A stretch of DNA of 64,000 bases, from positions 57,507,919 through 57,571,918 of the forward strand of contig OZ038385.1 in assembly GCA_964036045.1 (NCBI GenBank). Direction: 5' to 3'. The DNA comes from Eutreptiella sp. 'Long Island Sound 2002'. Its lineage: Eukaryota; Euglenozoa; Euglenophyceae; Eutreptiales; Eutreptiaceae. Positions 20,008 to 30,261 of this stretch are shown here, one piece after another. Every line of letters begins with the position of its first letter. The stretch's first letter is position 1. Below the pieces are notes generated by a model. It did not search any database. It was not told where the DNA came from and saw nothing but the letters and a program-made list of their open reading frames with translations. Position numbers and translations under genes: made by a program.

Positions 20008-22472
20008 GTTCCCCCACGCCGCGTTGGGTACACCCGCGATGGAAGATTACAGGTCTGCTGAGGACACCTTTGCTTCCATGGGTTTGGATTACAACAAAAA
20101 TGGCTACCACAACAACATCATGGCCCATGTACCGCAGCTGCGAGAAGGACGATGCCGGGATGAGGCCAATGTCATTGAAAGTGCCTACCGCATCCTTGAG
20201 ACGCGCCAGAACCTTTTGCCCCACGTCTCCATCAACAACGGTGGACACTGTTGGGCTGGGCAATTCAGGCCTGTGCACGAGGATACGGAGCGCCACGGCG
20301 TTGCGCTGGAAGTGGCACCTCAGAGCCAGTCACTGCAAAACAGCCCCATGCTTTCTCAGACCGCAGCCTCGGCGCACTCAGACCTTGGGGCGCTTTTGGC
20401 GGTGGCGCACTTATTGGTGTTCAACAACGACCCTGCGGGCTGTGAGGTGGGGCGACTTGTGGAAAGCATTGGGTGGCTTACAGGCCCAGAGTCTTTGCTG
20501 CAGGTATCGGCAATGTGAGTATTGGTGCTCCACACCCATGGAGGGGGATTATTTCTGCAGGAAACAGCTCCATGAGGATTTTGCAAACCATTGCTTTTTT
20601 CCTTGGCTGCTTGTACGCCAAGAACAGAACCCCTCACCTCCAATTTTCAGACCCCCCGCCCCCTGGGTTTTAGCAGGTACCCCCCCCCCCCCTGTCCTGT
20701 CCCTGAGGAACAATGGCTGGAAGTGTCTATGGCGGGGACATCCAGCTCAGCCTACCGACCAATTGAAGCCCCTGTCCTGTCCCACCCCTTGTCCTTCCCC
20801 TGGGGGGGGCTGGGGGACCGTCACTTGGTCAACACAAATTTTTTTGTTGCTGCTCACTGTGTTGTTGTGTGGGTGACTGTGTTGTGGGGCACTGCCACTT
20901 GTATCCCTTGTACTCTTGGCAGGACATTTTGCTCACTTTCGCTGAAATGGAACTTGACAGTACAACCATGTTTCCCCCTGGGACAAATGTAGTGTTCATC
21001 CGCTCCACAGGGGAACTTGTTTTGGCACAGGTCGTTGGACATTCGGAGCATGGTGATGCATATCGCCGCGTCACTTATGATGCGCCTGATGCGCCCACAA
21101 CAGATGATGATAGTGATCTGAATTCTGACACGGAGATGGTGTGGGTGAAGAGTGCCCGTGATGTGGGGGGTATGGGACACAGTGTGACCCTGTGTGAAGG
21201 TACAGTGAGGTACACAAAGATTCTCTTGTGTCTCAGTATGATTTGCAGCCCCTTGGGGGACATCCCCCACCCAGGCCTTCATCCAATGGCAGGTTCCAAG
21301 GCACACACAACAATACACCACTACACATAACGCCAGCATATGATGTACATACGATAGTGGAGCACCCCAACCAAGAAGGGGGCGTGTGATTGCTGTGCAA
21401 GAACTACTGGACCAATTTTCGGGGGGTCCCATTTGGGGGGTCGTACCCTCACTCCGGCTGTGCCACTGAACATCCTGGAGCTGTGTTTTGAGAGCTGAGT
21501 ACACTAGCAGTTGTGTATGTACGATTGAGGTCAAGAATGTCAAGAAGATCAAGGAACAACTGTGGGCCGCAGTGCGTAGTGTCTCTGTGCATTGTGCGTC
21601 CCATGGTCTCAGCCTGTGCCCAAATTTTGCTGACCACACTCCTCAACGTGGACGCACTTTAGAATTTGAGTGATTCAGCCGTGTAGGTTAAGTACACGTT
21701 GGGTCGCAGTAATGGTGGTATGCTGGTCTCCTAATTCGAAACCCCATGGGTGTTGGAGATGACCATCAAGGACGATCAGTGTGTACAGCTGCTCCAACCG
21801 CGGGTGGGGGGTTGTACCACTGTTTTCCCCTACGCTGCTTGCTTTACCCTTTCCTGTACTGTCCTGTGCTGTGCTGCCCCGTCCCCTTTTGCCCATACCC
21901 CTGCCCTGCAGGCTGTCTCAGCGCACCCGCAGTGGTTCCAGGTGCACACTGGCAATGCAACAACCATATCCCTGTCCAAGATCATGCAGGACCGCATGCA
22001 CCACCATAATGTCATGGACCCCCACATGCCGAAGGTGCTGCACCACACCATGCAAGACACGCTGCAGCGCACCCAGCAGGCCTTGATGGCAATTGTTGGC
22101 ATCTTGGCCTTGGAGCCCAACAAAGCTGTCAGCTACAAGAATCTGAGGCACCAGGTCCTTAGGGCTGGGTGGGGTTGTATTCTCTTTCGTATTGACTTGC
22201 GGATGTCTTTGAAGAAGGAATTTCGTGCAAAATGATGATGCAGCACGCATCTAGAATTCTCTTGTTGATCTTTCCAATCTGTGTCTTTGTTGAGTTCAGT
22301 CACTGAGTTGCTCAGTCAATCATCATCTTCCTGCTCTCAGGTGAAATGGGACGCCCAATTTATGCCCTATTTTGGGAATATCAAGGATTTCCTTGCACAG
22401 TTTCAGCAGTGGTTCAACCTCACCACCAGCCACCTACGAGCCCGCAACGGTCTGCCCTGCCCTCCGTCCTGA
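20008..22472 (+). CDS. Multi-exon gene of unknown function (partial model)
   Basis: Exon a runs from an acceptor (GATCAAACAG, 20007) to 20503 (CAG|GTATCG) and includes ATG at 20039. Its protein starts MEDYRSAEDTFASMGLDYN and ends GRLVESIGWLTGPESLLQ. Exon b starts at 20923 after a pyrimidine-rich TTGTACTCTTGGCAG, in matching phase 0, and includes FPPGTNVVFIRSTGELV and an acidic DDDSDLNSDTE part. Its 3' end, near 21199, is unsure. Exon c (21912-22154) follows a long pyrimidine tract ending CCCTGCCCTGCAG, and exon d (22341-22472) follows CTTCCTGCTCTCAG; both junctions are phase 0. Exon d ends at a TGA. An exon between b and c is probably missing from the model. The exon b region resembles small chromatin-reader barrels (Tudor-like) only loosely. 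I do not recognise the family. It could be a host gene or cargo of the decayed element downstream. Confidence 0.5.
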
Positions 22473-24035
22473 ATCACCAGCATTGAACTTTAAGGCAGTG
22501 TGAGGGTCACGTACTCTGTGAAACCATACCAAGCCAATACTCAGTGGAAGGATGTTGGTTCGGCCTGCTTCAAACTTTTTGCTGTGTGCAAAATGATCTA
22601 CCAGCTCCCACCCTGTGCTGCGAAGAACAACACTGATCCAGGGCAGTACGGTTCCATCAACCACATGACGCACTCCTCCTTCGTGTTCGGAGGAATGTGC
22701 TTTCTTGCTGGGATTTCGGCTCGTCTCTGCCAGTGGAGTGGTGGTGCACATTTCAAGGCTGAGTAATGACAGTGTGACTTCTGGTCACAGATTGTTCTCT
22801 GGCGAGCTGAAGAAGCAAGATACTGAGCCTGCACCACTGCGTAAAATGAATGTGCCCTGGACACGGTCACCACAGACAAACAAACATACTGCAAGAATCT
22901 TGGCCAGAAAGTGCAAAACACCACTGACCCAGTGGGCTCCCGATCTTGGAGCAATGAACAGTGTGATTTTAGACTTACTAGTCATGACCATTCCAATTCT
23001 GTTCTATGGAGGCAACGCTGCAATGGAAGTGCAGAGGAGGTCCTTGAGCAACTATTCACTCATGGGCCCTCTAACGAGTAAGCAGCGCTTCACCACTTTC
23101 ACAACCCTCAATGCCCCACCCAACAACTCCTACCATGCAGGGCTGCTGGTCTACTGCATTCCCGGGGAGCCCCCCCCCCCCCCCCCGCTGTTCCCTCCCT
23201 GTTTGAATGAAGGGGAGGGGAAAGGGGGGGGTTTGTAGGAAACAGGCTCAAAGAGCCAAGCAGTAAAATTTCCCATAATGGTGTGCCCCCGCAAGGGTTG
23301 GCTCAGGGCAAAGGCGTGGAACTCTACGGGGACCCTTGAGTGGGCTGGTTGGAGCCGATACAACATGTCTGTGCCAATAAGCATCCAGAAGCCTCCAGGC
23401 GGCGACTGCAACCAACCAAAGGCCCACAGGAAACAACCACCACCATTCGCAGTCAATGCTTGTTGTGCCACAATCTGGGAATTTTGTGCCAAATTTTTCA
23501 GTGGTATTTAAGAAATGGTGCCAAATTTTATCTGCACCGAGTTTCGCTATTTCAAATTTCGGACCCCCCCCCCCCCCCAAGCGGCCAAAAGCCTCCCGCA
23601 ACGATGAGGAAGCCTCCGCCAACATTTCTCCTCAGGGTGCATTGGAAAGGGGCAGCCCCCTCCCCCAACTAGGGGTAGTTGGTTTGGACCAGTGGGTGCA
23701 GCGCCCTTCCCCAACTGGGGGACACTGTGCATCTGAGTTATGATGCTGTATGGGGGGGTGGGGTGCATTTTTGTGGACCCAGCCCCGAGAGCCCAATAAG
23801 GTGGTGGTGGGGGGGGGTTGGAAAACAGTCTTGGAGGGCCCCCCTGCCCGGTTGCCTTGTGCATAATATGCACAAGCATGCATCCCCCCCCCCCCCCAAC
23901 ACACACACCAGCGGAAGGACCAACCAGCATTTTCACTCAGCCTTGATGGCAGTGTCAAGCGTAAGTCATTTGTTCTTTTCTTGGTGTAAGTTGCGAAATT
24001 TTTTTGGGGGGTGAGTTGAGTGTGGAAACAAAAAC
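22473..24035. other. Unresolved stretch with long C/G runs
   Basis: Open, partly protein-like frames occur (plus 22500-22766; plus 22840-23165) but without motifs or clear splice sites. Homopolymer C or G runs of ten or more lie near 23170, 23566, 23810 and 23884. I cannot support a specific gene. Confidence 0.3.
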
Positions 24036-24290
24036 TTGAAAATGTATGGCACACGACCTATGCTTTTTTTTGTGACACAACCTGCACCTGAGAAAAATTT
24101 ACATGATTTACACTTTTTTCTAAAAAAAATACGTGATTTACGCTCTTTAAGAAAAAGTTACATGCTTTACGCCTTTTCTGTTACGCCACCTACGCCAAAA
24201 AAACGTGAATTCCGCTTTTGAAAAAAAAATTGATTCACGCTTCAAAAAGTATGCGATCTATGCCTTTTCAAAAAAATCGTGACTTGGGAC
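24036..24290. repeat. AT-rich degenerate tandem repeat with TACGCC/ACGTGATTTACGC phrases
   Basis: About seven degenerate copies of a unit of roughly 30 bp combine an A or T run with ACGTGATTTACGCTTTT-like sequence. The same type of sequence (GCGACGTACGCCCAAAAAAAA, TTATGCGAGTTACGCC) recurs at about 26515-26560, on the other side of the Ulp1-like pseudogene. By analogy with the palindromes of the 34.6-47.5 kb element these may be subterminal repeats of a related element; this is an inference. Confidence 0.5.
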
Positions 24291-24700
24291 AAAATCAGCA
24301 AAGGCCCACAAGTGGGCACATTGGCTACATAACCTCTGCCATCTCGGGGGTCCCCAACGCTTCCAAGCGGGGGACGAAATCAGCAATGGCCCACAAGTGG
24401 GGAGCGGGGGGGGGGGGGGGGTTGTTTTTTGGCGTCCGCTGTGAAGCGTTGGGGACTCCCGAGATGGCAAGGGTTATGCACCCAATGTGCCCACTTGTGG
24501 GTCACTGCTCATTTTGTCCCCGGCTCTGAAGCGTTGGGGTTATGTAGCCAATCTGCCCGCTTGTGGGCCATTGCTGATTTTGTCCCCCGTCCCCCCGCTC
24601 TGAAGCGTTGGGGACCCCCCCCCCCCAATGGCGGCGGTTGTGTAGCCAATCTGCCCATTTGAGGGCCACTGCTGACTTTATCCCCTGCTGTGAAGCGTTG
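24291..24700. repeat. Degenerate copies of the 85-bp minisatellite unit, both orientations
   Basis: The phrases GTAGCCAATCTGCCC, CTTGTGGGCCATTGCTGAT, TTTTGTCCCCC and GCTCTGAAGCGTTGGGG match the 85-bp unit that fills 34811-46260. The first part (24291-24400) is inverted (GGCCCACAAGTGGGCACATTGGCTAC); from about 24430 the copies are direct. Roughly five diverged units are recognisable, interrupted by C or G runs. Confidence 0.8.
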
Positions 24701-24707
24701 GGGTGTC

Positions 24708-24900
24708 GGACTCCCACACTTTAGCGTGGCCCCTCGAGTTGGGCTGATGGACTCCCACGCTTTGGCGTGGCCCCTAGAGTAGGGGTGATGGACTCCCACA
24801 CTTTGGCGTGGCCCTTGGAGATGGTGTGGTGGACTCCCACGCTTTGGTGTGCCCCCTTGAGTTGGGGTGATGGACTCCCACGCTTTGACAACCCCTCAAG
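24708..24900 (+). repeat. 41-bp tandem repeat, five copies
   Basis: GGACTCCCACGCTTTGGCGT-type units start at 24708, 24749, 24790, 24831 and 24872, exactly 41 bp apart; the last is partial. It lies between the 85-bp unit relics and the Ulp1-like pseudogene. Confidence 0.9.
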
Positions 24901-24949
24901 TTGGGATCTAGGACTAGCTACTTCTGACATTTGTCCCTTGCATTGGGGC

Positions 24950-26110
24950 TCTACTAGTCGATGGAACTAAGCCTCTTGTCGTGGGAGATGGGATGATTGA
25001 CAAGGACATTATTGCGTGGCTTAACCACAAGTTGTACCATAGTGAAATCGGTGAGCCACAGGCATAGACTACAACGGTGACATACGTTGTGTCCCGCCTG
25101 AACATTATGAAGAAGTACAAAGGTGGCCAGGGAATCAGTCACACAATCGTTGGTTTGGCCTAGAGGCACCAGCAGGCACATATTTATTGTTAATAGTGAC
25201 GATTGCGAAGTGCTCCATTGGTTTGTTTGTGCCATGGATCGTAGAGTGCTAGTATGGGCCTTCAAAGTCTAGATTTGGATGCCACTTCCTGGTACTTCCT
25301 TGGTCCGGCCAATGTTGAAACGCCTCCAGCAAAACAGAGTTTCCACACATGTTCAGGCGTTGGGTTTTCACACGAATGGTTGGTCATGCAGTTTTGAATC
25401 GTTGCATCTTTGTGATGAGGTGGTTGGCCATCAGGGAAGCCTTGAGGATGTTGATGTTATCCTGGTGCCTTTGCTGAAAGGATTCATCGAGGAAGCATGG
25501 CGCATCATCAATGCGGATCGCTCCGTCCAAGTCCCTTGCACCATCCGGGAGAATGGATGGGAGGGGGAAATGAGATGCTGAAAGCCTGGAGAATCTCCTC
25601 CTGCCCTAGCCTCCCACTCTCACTCCCCGCCCCCATCTGCTTCCCCCCTCCTTTTTGACGAAGAGGACCCTCTTTTGCAACCTGAGGGCAATATTGCTAC
25701 CTCCTCCTCAGAGTCGAAAGCCGGAGAATATCTTGCCTCCTCAGGCTCCAACTTTGAGGACGTGCCCCCAAATGGGAAGTTAGTGAAGGGCAATTTTGAC
25801 CCCCCCCCCCCCCAAACAATCCTGCAATCGGCTGCTGCCTCTTCTAACCCCCCCCCCCCCCCCCCACATGTAATGACGCCCATCCATACGTGCTCATCTG
25901 TGGGAAGCGATTTGAGGTCCCCGAGGTGTACCCAGTGGCTCAGAGGGTCGGTTGGTGAACGACCAACAGCTTATTGAAGAGCTAGAAAATTACCTTGTGA
26001 AGGATATCTGTGACGCTCGTGCGCGGAACAACAATCCGCGTTCAAAGCCGAAGTCATCAAACACGAAGTCTAATCTAATTTACAAGCCCGTGTTTGCCGA
26101 CTTCTTGTAG
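24950..26110 (+). pseudogene. Ulp1/SENP-like (C48) cysteine protease pseudogene with a conserved C-terminal tail
   Basis: The order of elements is that of a Ulp1 fold. DKDIIAWLNHKLYHSEIG is the W-L-N segment, VSRLNIMKKYK follows, and IFIVNSDDCEVLHWFVCAMD holds the V-N...H-W block (His at 25216). TNGWSCSFESLHLCDEVV has the active Cys at 25387, 57 codons after the His. In-frame stops (TAG after EPQA, TAG at 25270) and at least two shifts of frame make it a pseudogene. The Asp position after the HW strand reads VWAF and the Gln before the Cys reads His, so catalytic residues also seem lost. After an acidic and Pro-rich linker interrupted by poly-C runs, a tail follows: PYVLICGKRFEVPEVYP, then in a shifted frame GRLVNDQQLIEELENY, then KSNLIYKPVFADFL and a stop at 26110. 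This tail is homologous to residues of the gene at 46388-47329. Ulp1 domains are known as cargo of several DNA transposon groups (Zisupton/KDZ, some Mutator-like elements). Confidence 0.75.
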
Positions 26111-26254
26111 TTGGCACGCCATTATGGTCACATATGAAGAATGTAGTTGGCCCAAGGTGAACAGACTTAGGTGGTATCGTTGGCTTGAGCTTCGCAGCCA
26201 GTGGTGCTAGCAGCAATATATTCACTTTGATACCACGTGCCAAAGGCAGAAGGG

Positions 26255-26490
26255 CAAATTGCATTTTTCGTTTGCCATCATGATGAGCACCTCATATGGG
26301 TGTGCTCCAACATTCTTTCCGCCATTTGCAAGCGATGCGTATAAAACCCACCCTTCACGCCACAGCTCCATTGCTTTCCCCGTGCCAGAGGTACGCAAAA
26401 TGTCTGTGGGGGCTACCTCCTTCACCTCCTCCGGTAGCAATGGCGGTTGTCGGGTGGTTCTTGTGTTTTTTCTAGGTAATCTCCCTTTTT
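26255..26490 (+). CDS. Possible 5' part of a further element gene (low support)
   Basis: A frame with ATGs at 26278 and 26281 begins after TTGCATTTTTCGTTTGCC. That context resembles the start of the gene at 46388 (TTGCACTTCGTGTTTGCAAC before the ATG; 17 of 24 aligned bases agree). The translation is Ser/Phe/Pro-rich (CAPTFFPPFASDAYK) with no motif and runs into a T-rich stretch. It may be the decayed 5' end of a second gene of the same element family. Confidence 0.25.
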
Positions 26491-27339
26491 CTCAAAAAAT
26501 TTTTTTTTTTCCATATGCGACGTACGCCCAAAAAAAAAAGGTTTATGCGAGTTACGCCTAAAGGAGATTTCTGTCGGAGAAAAAAACGAAAATTAAGCCA
26601 AAAAATAACGCGACATTTTTTTCTGCAATCGAGCCACACTTTCCTCTTGATGGCACACCTTCTCCACACAGGAGCCAGGAGAGTAGCAACATCTCAGGGC
26701 TTTGTCCCAACCCCCCCTTCCCCACCCACAATCTGGCAGCACGCCACCACAACCAAATGTGTGAAACTGGAAGTATGGTTTACCCCAGGGACAAGGAAGG
26801 GGAGGAGGGTTGGAATACGGTGACACAGGTCCACACCGCAGAAGGGTAAATAAAGCCCCACTTTTGCGCTTAATCCGTCCCCATCCCCCACCCGCAGTGC
26901 AGTATCCAGGTTTCCAATGGAAGGGGGGGGGGTGTTGTGTGTGTACATAGCACTGCAGTGGGCTGGTTTTCCTGTCCGTTCTCGGATCTTGAATTTTGGA
27001 GGGTGCCCTCCACTACTGATGTGGGAATTGTAACATAGGGCTACAGGTTTCCAGATCACCAAGTGTTACACATAGTAGTGGCCTGTGTTTGCAGGCATTT
27101 TGCCCATGGTGTCCTGGGTGGAGTGTGCCCCCTGTGCCATCGGCTGGCAGCTGGCAGCTGGCGGCTGGCAGCACTGGCAGGGGAGTGGACACCATCGGGG
27201 CAGTGTGCTGCAACTGTGAGCATCAGGACACAGTTTCCATTCTCAGCCACAAAATTGCACTCCCCCAATCCCCCTCCCCTTTCCACAAACACCACCGCTC
27301 CCCATGATACTGTAGACGAGCAATTTCGTAAGGAGGAAC
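26491..27339. other. Non-coding stretch with T/A runs and GGCTGGCAG repeats
   Basis: A/T runs and TACGCC phrases occupy 26495-26600, possibly the right subterminal region of the element at 24.0-26.6 kb. A degenerate GGCTGGCAGCT repeat lies at 27138-27185. No gene is supported. Confidence 0.35.
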
Positions 27340-27800
27340 ACCCACCCCTTGGTGTGAAACCGAAAGCACCAACTGGCAAACCCACTTTGCCCTTATGGTT
27401 TACCCCCCAAACTACCATCCAACACATATCCGAAGCTTTTATGGCGATCCCACCCCCTCTCCCGGACACATGGGAACAGCAAGGCATGCAAAAGACGCTT
27501 TTGGCTCTTGGACCATAGTTGTAGGGGGCGCAAGGTGCGGCCAAAGGCAGATTTCTGAGTTTGGCCCCTCCGGTACAAGGGACCCGGAGGCCCCGCCCAC
27601 GGAGTGCCAAGTGCAGCAGTACAACAGTGCCAAGCCCTTCCTTTTCCTCAAAAGGCAAATTGTCTGGAAATGCTGAGCACCACAGAGGGGCAACACTTGG
27701 TGATCTGGTTCCATGGTTCCAGCCCCGTGTTGCATTCCCCACGTCAGTGGTGGTGAGCACCCTCCAGACTTCGCTGTGTTGTGAAACACTGAAGTTTTGT
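27340..27800 (+). pseudogene. Decayed coding remnant, function unknown
   Basis: Plus-strand segments read as protein in changing frames: GVKPKAPTGKPTLPLWFTPQ and ISEAFMAIPPPLPDTWEQQG up to a stop near 27518, then QISEFGPSGTRDPEAPP and VQQYNSAKPFLFLKRQIVWK to about 27675. Stops separate the pieces. The composition is unlike the surrounding simple-sequence DNA. No family is recognised. Confidence 0.3.
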
Positions 27801-27897
27801 GTGAAGCGACCCGGGGCTAAAGCAGCACCTGTAAGCAGAGATCAGGGCTGTCCTTAAGAAGCCCAATTTTTTTTTTGCTAAGGACAGCCCTTAAGGA

Positions 27898-28085
27898 CAG
27901 CTCCCAGGAACCACCAACTGCCAACCGCTGCCAACTGTCAACTGCGACCAACTGCCAACCCCTGCCAACCGCCAACTGCCAACCACCACCAACCGCCAAC
28001 TGCCAACCACCACCAACCGCCAAACGCCATCAACCACCAACTGCCAACAACCACCAACCGCCAACTGCCAGCCACCAACCTTTGA
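27898..28085 (+). repeat. CCAACTGCCAACCACCA simple repeat
   Basis: A run of CCAACTGCCAAC, CCACCAACCG and related short words, with a pair of nearly identical copies of 24 bp at about 27967-28015. It can be read through on both strands (QPPTAN-like on plus), as simple repeats often can, and this is not evidence for a gene. Confidence 0.8.
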
Positions 28086-29669
28086 AGAAGACAAGGTCCC
28101 ATGACCATGAGGCAGAGAGCGTCCCCGTGAACGTTCGTTTCAGTTGGCGTTACGAAGGTCTTCCCCCCCCGCCCCCCCTCCCCTTTAAGGACAGCCTTGG
28201 CAGAGAGACAACTGTCCCACTGTGTGGCAAAAATTGCAGACGTTTTCATTCTGAAAATCCGAACCAGTGCATACATCCAAAAGCACTGACCGTCACATTT
28301 CTCAGCTTTTAAACCCAGACCCTCAAGTCCAAGCCCCCTTCCCCTTCCAAAGCCCCCAAAAGTTGGAAATGCTGGGGCTAAGAAAAGAATCTAGGCATTG
28401 TCAACACCTGTGTGTTCGCTCATGTTACCCTCAACAAATCTTGAGAAACCTCAGCAACTGGAAACAACCCTTGGCAACTGATATTCAACAACCCTTCACC
28501 ACCTTCCCCAACCTTCCACGTGGTACCAATCATCTACAACCTCAGCAGCTTTTGTCAACCCTTAGCAAACTCTCTCCAGCCCTTCAGAAACCTCAATGTG
28601 ACTCCTCGACTCCTCAACCCTCCACGTCGTTTCGTTGTGGCTGGCCTCCTTTGAAGAAATTGGCATGGACTTATGCTGCTCATTAAAACAATTTCATCAC
28701 CAGATTGATGCCGGATGCTGGGACTACTAAGACAGCAGTCTGCTCCATTGGGTATGAAAGGAAACTTGGAGTGCAGTTTTCTACGGTTTTTTCCATTAAG
28801 CAGACAAAATCATGGAAGATTTTCTTCATTTTGTCGAACAAACAACCCCTCTGATCAGCCACTGCATCAAAGCTGCCTCTGTTTCCATGTGATTGCTGAC
28901 CCTGTCCCTCGCCATCAATCAATCTCATATGCTGCAGGGCTGTTTGACGATGTCCGCACTAATGTCCAACCGGCAGAGAAAAATGCTGGACAGTTGTGCG
29001 GCAGTTTTAGTGGAAGTGAGAAAAGCGATTCTAATGAGGTATACATGCTGTGTACTGAGTATCACCCAGTGCAAGTGTGCCCCCTCACCCCTCAGTACTG
29101 CAATGCTACTGCTCACCCTTGTCCAAGAGATGCCTTTGTCCAAGTTACAATAGGTGTCCTGATTGTATTGATTTGGGCCTAATTGTAGTTCGGTACCAAA
29201 TGTTGTGATGCATGGAGAAGCAACCGCTCGTGTGAAGGTTGCCCTGTTCTAGGGCACGTGTCCCCCAATTCAGCACACCAGAGGCTCTGCTGTTGCATGA
29301 GGTTTTTTCCAAGTCTGATGCATGCTGTGATTTATCCTGTGCCCTATTCCGGTCCATATTTGTTGTTCCCACACATGTGTGCAGGAAACGCTCTTGTCCA
29401 AGGTACAGGAGGCGTCAGGATCATATTGGTTGGGGATCTGGACGTCTGCTGGACAATTCCGGGGGGGATGGGGGGGGGCGGCTATGGGGCTATCCACTGT
29501 AGTTCCGCTATTTCCGCTCAACGGATGTCCACCGCCGGCTTTTGCCCAAGGCTGAAGACCACCATACAGTATATGCTGCAATATTTAGCTTCGAAAAAGG
29601 CCCTTTTGCACAGCTTGGGTTGGGATGCAGGTTGGAGTGCAGCAGAAGCCTCTTCTTCGCCTTCTGCAG
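28086..29669. other. Unresolved stretch before an exon
   Basis: CAACCC-rich degenerate sequence (28435-28630) and several open but motif-free frames (for example plus 28715-29182). The last part, ending GCCTCTTCTTCGCCTTCTGCAG at 29669, looks like an intron end. No separate gene is called. Confidence 0.35.
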
Positions 29670-30212
29670 GCCTCTGATGACAAACCTCAGCAGGTGTATT
29701 ATCGCTGCTCGAAACATGGCAAAAAGCGGCAGAGCATTTATCTGGAGATGGATCCGCAGACCGGCGAATGGGTCTGTGCTCCTGGACGCGAGTGCAAGCA
29801 TAGCGCCAGAGCCACTGCTGAGGCCGCTGCAGCAGAGAAGGCCGCAGAAGAGAAGGCTGCACAAGAGAGAGCAGTTGATGAGAAGGCAGCAGAGGACGAC
29901 CCTCTACATTGGATGGAGCTGAAGGGCATGCAGCCGGGGATGGGTACAGGGTTGTTTGAGCTCTCCAATTACATGCCGCCGCCAGCGTTAGTTGCCCCTG
30001 ACTCTTCACGGCACAAGATCAACGGTGATGATGATGACTGTGGTCCCAAACTGAACCATGTGTCTCTCAAACATGTCCAGGACAACAGCGTGGTCTTCAG
30101 CCCCAAGGGCGAGGGGTCCAGAGGCATGCCAGGGGACGGTGATCTACAGCATGACCTGCAGCGCCTTGCTTTTGAGGCCCTGGCCACTGCTACTTTGGGC
30201 TCACCAGATCAG
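29670..30212 (+). CDS. Internal exon encoding a Cys/His motif and an Ala/Glu-rich helix, 181 codons
   Basis: The segment is bounded by a strong acceptor (TCTTCTTCGCCTTCTGCAG|GCC) and a donor (AGATCAG|GTGATT). It is exactly 543 bp and open throughout, so both boundaries are phase 0. The protein begins ASDDKPQQVYYRCSKHGKKR, a C-x2-H-G-K-x-R motif, followed about 20 residues later by WVCAPGRECKH (C-x5-C-x-H); together these could bind zinc. A predicted helix of Ala/Glu/Lys repeats follows (ATAEAAAAEKAAEEKAAQER), then a linker with an acidic NGDDDDCG. The upstream and downstream exons were not identified. The satellite begins about 50 bp beyond the donor, so if the donor is used the downstream intron would enter the satellite. 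The function is unknown; a nucleic-acid-binding role is only a guess. Confidence 0.55.
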
Positions 30213-30261
30213 GTGATTTCTAGTCCTTGCTGACCCATTCTCACATTGCATGATAATCCAT

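Noticed and set aside
20070-20876. A 268-codon plus frame overlapping exon a of the 20-kb gene
   Set aside because: It is in another frame than the phase-consistent exons and is rich in Arg, Cys and Trp as expected from an out-of-frame reading of real coding sequence.
27817-28276. Trp/Gly/Val-rich repeat proteins on the minus strand
   Set aside because: They are translations of the CCAACTGCC simple repeat, which is open in several frames on both strands.
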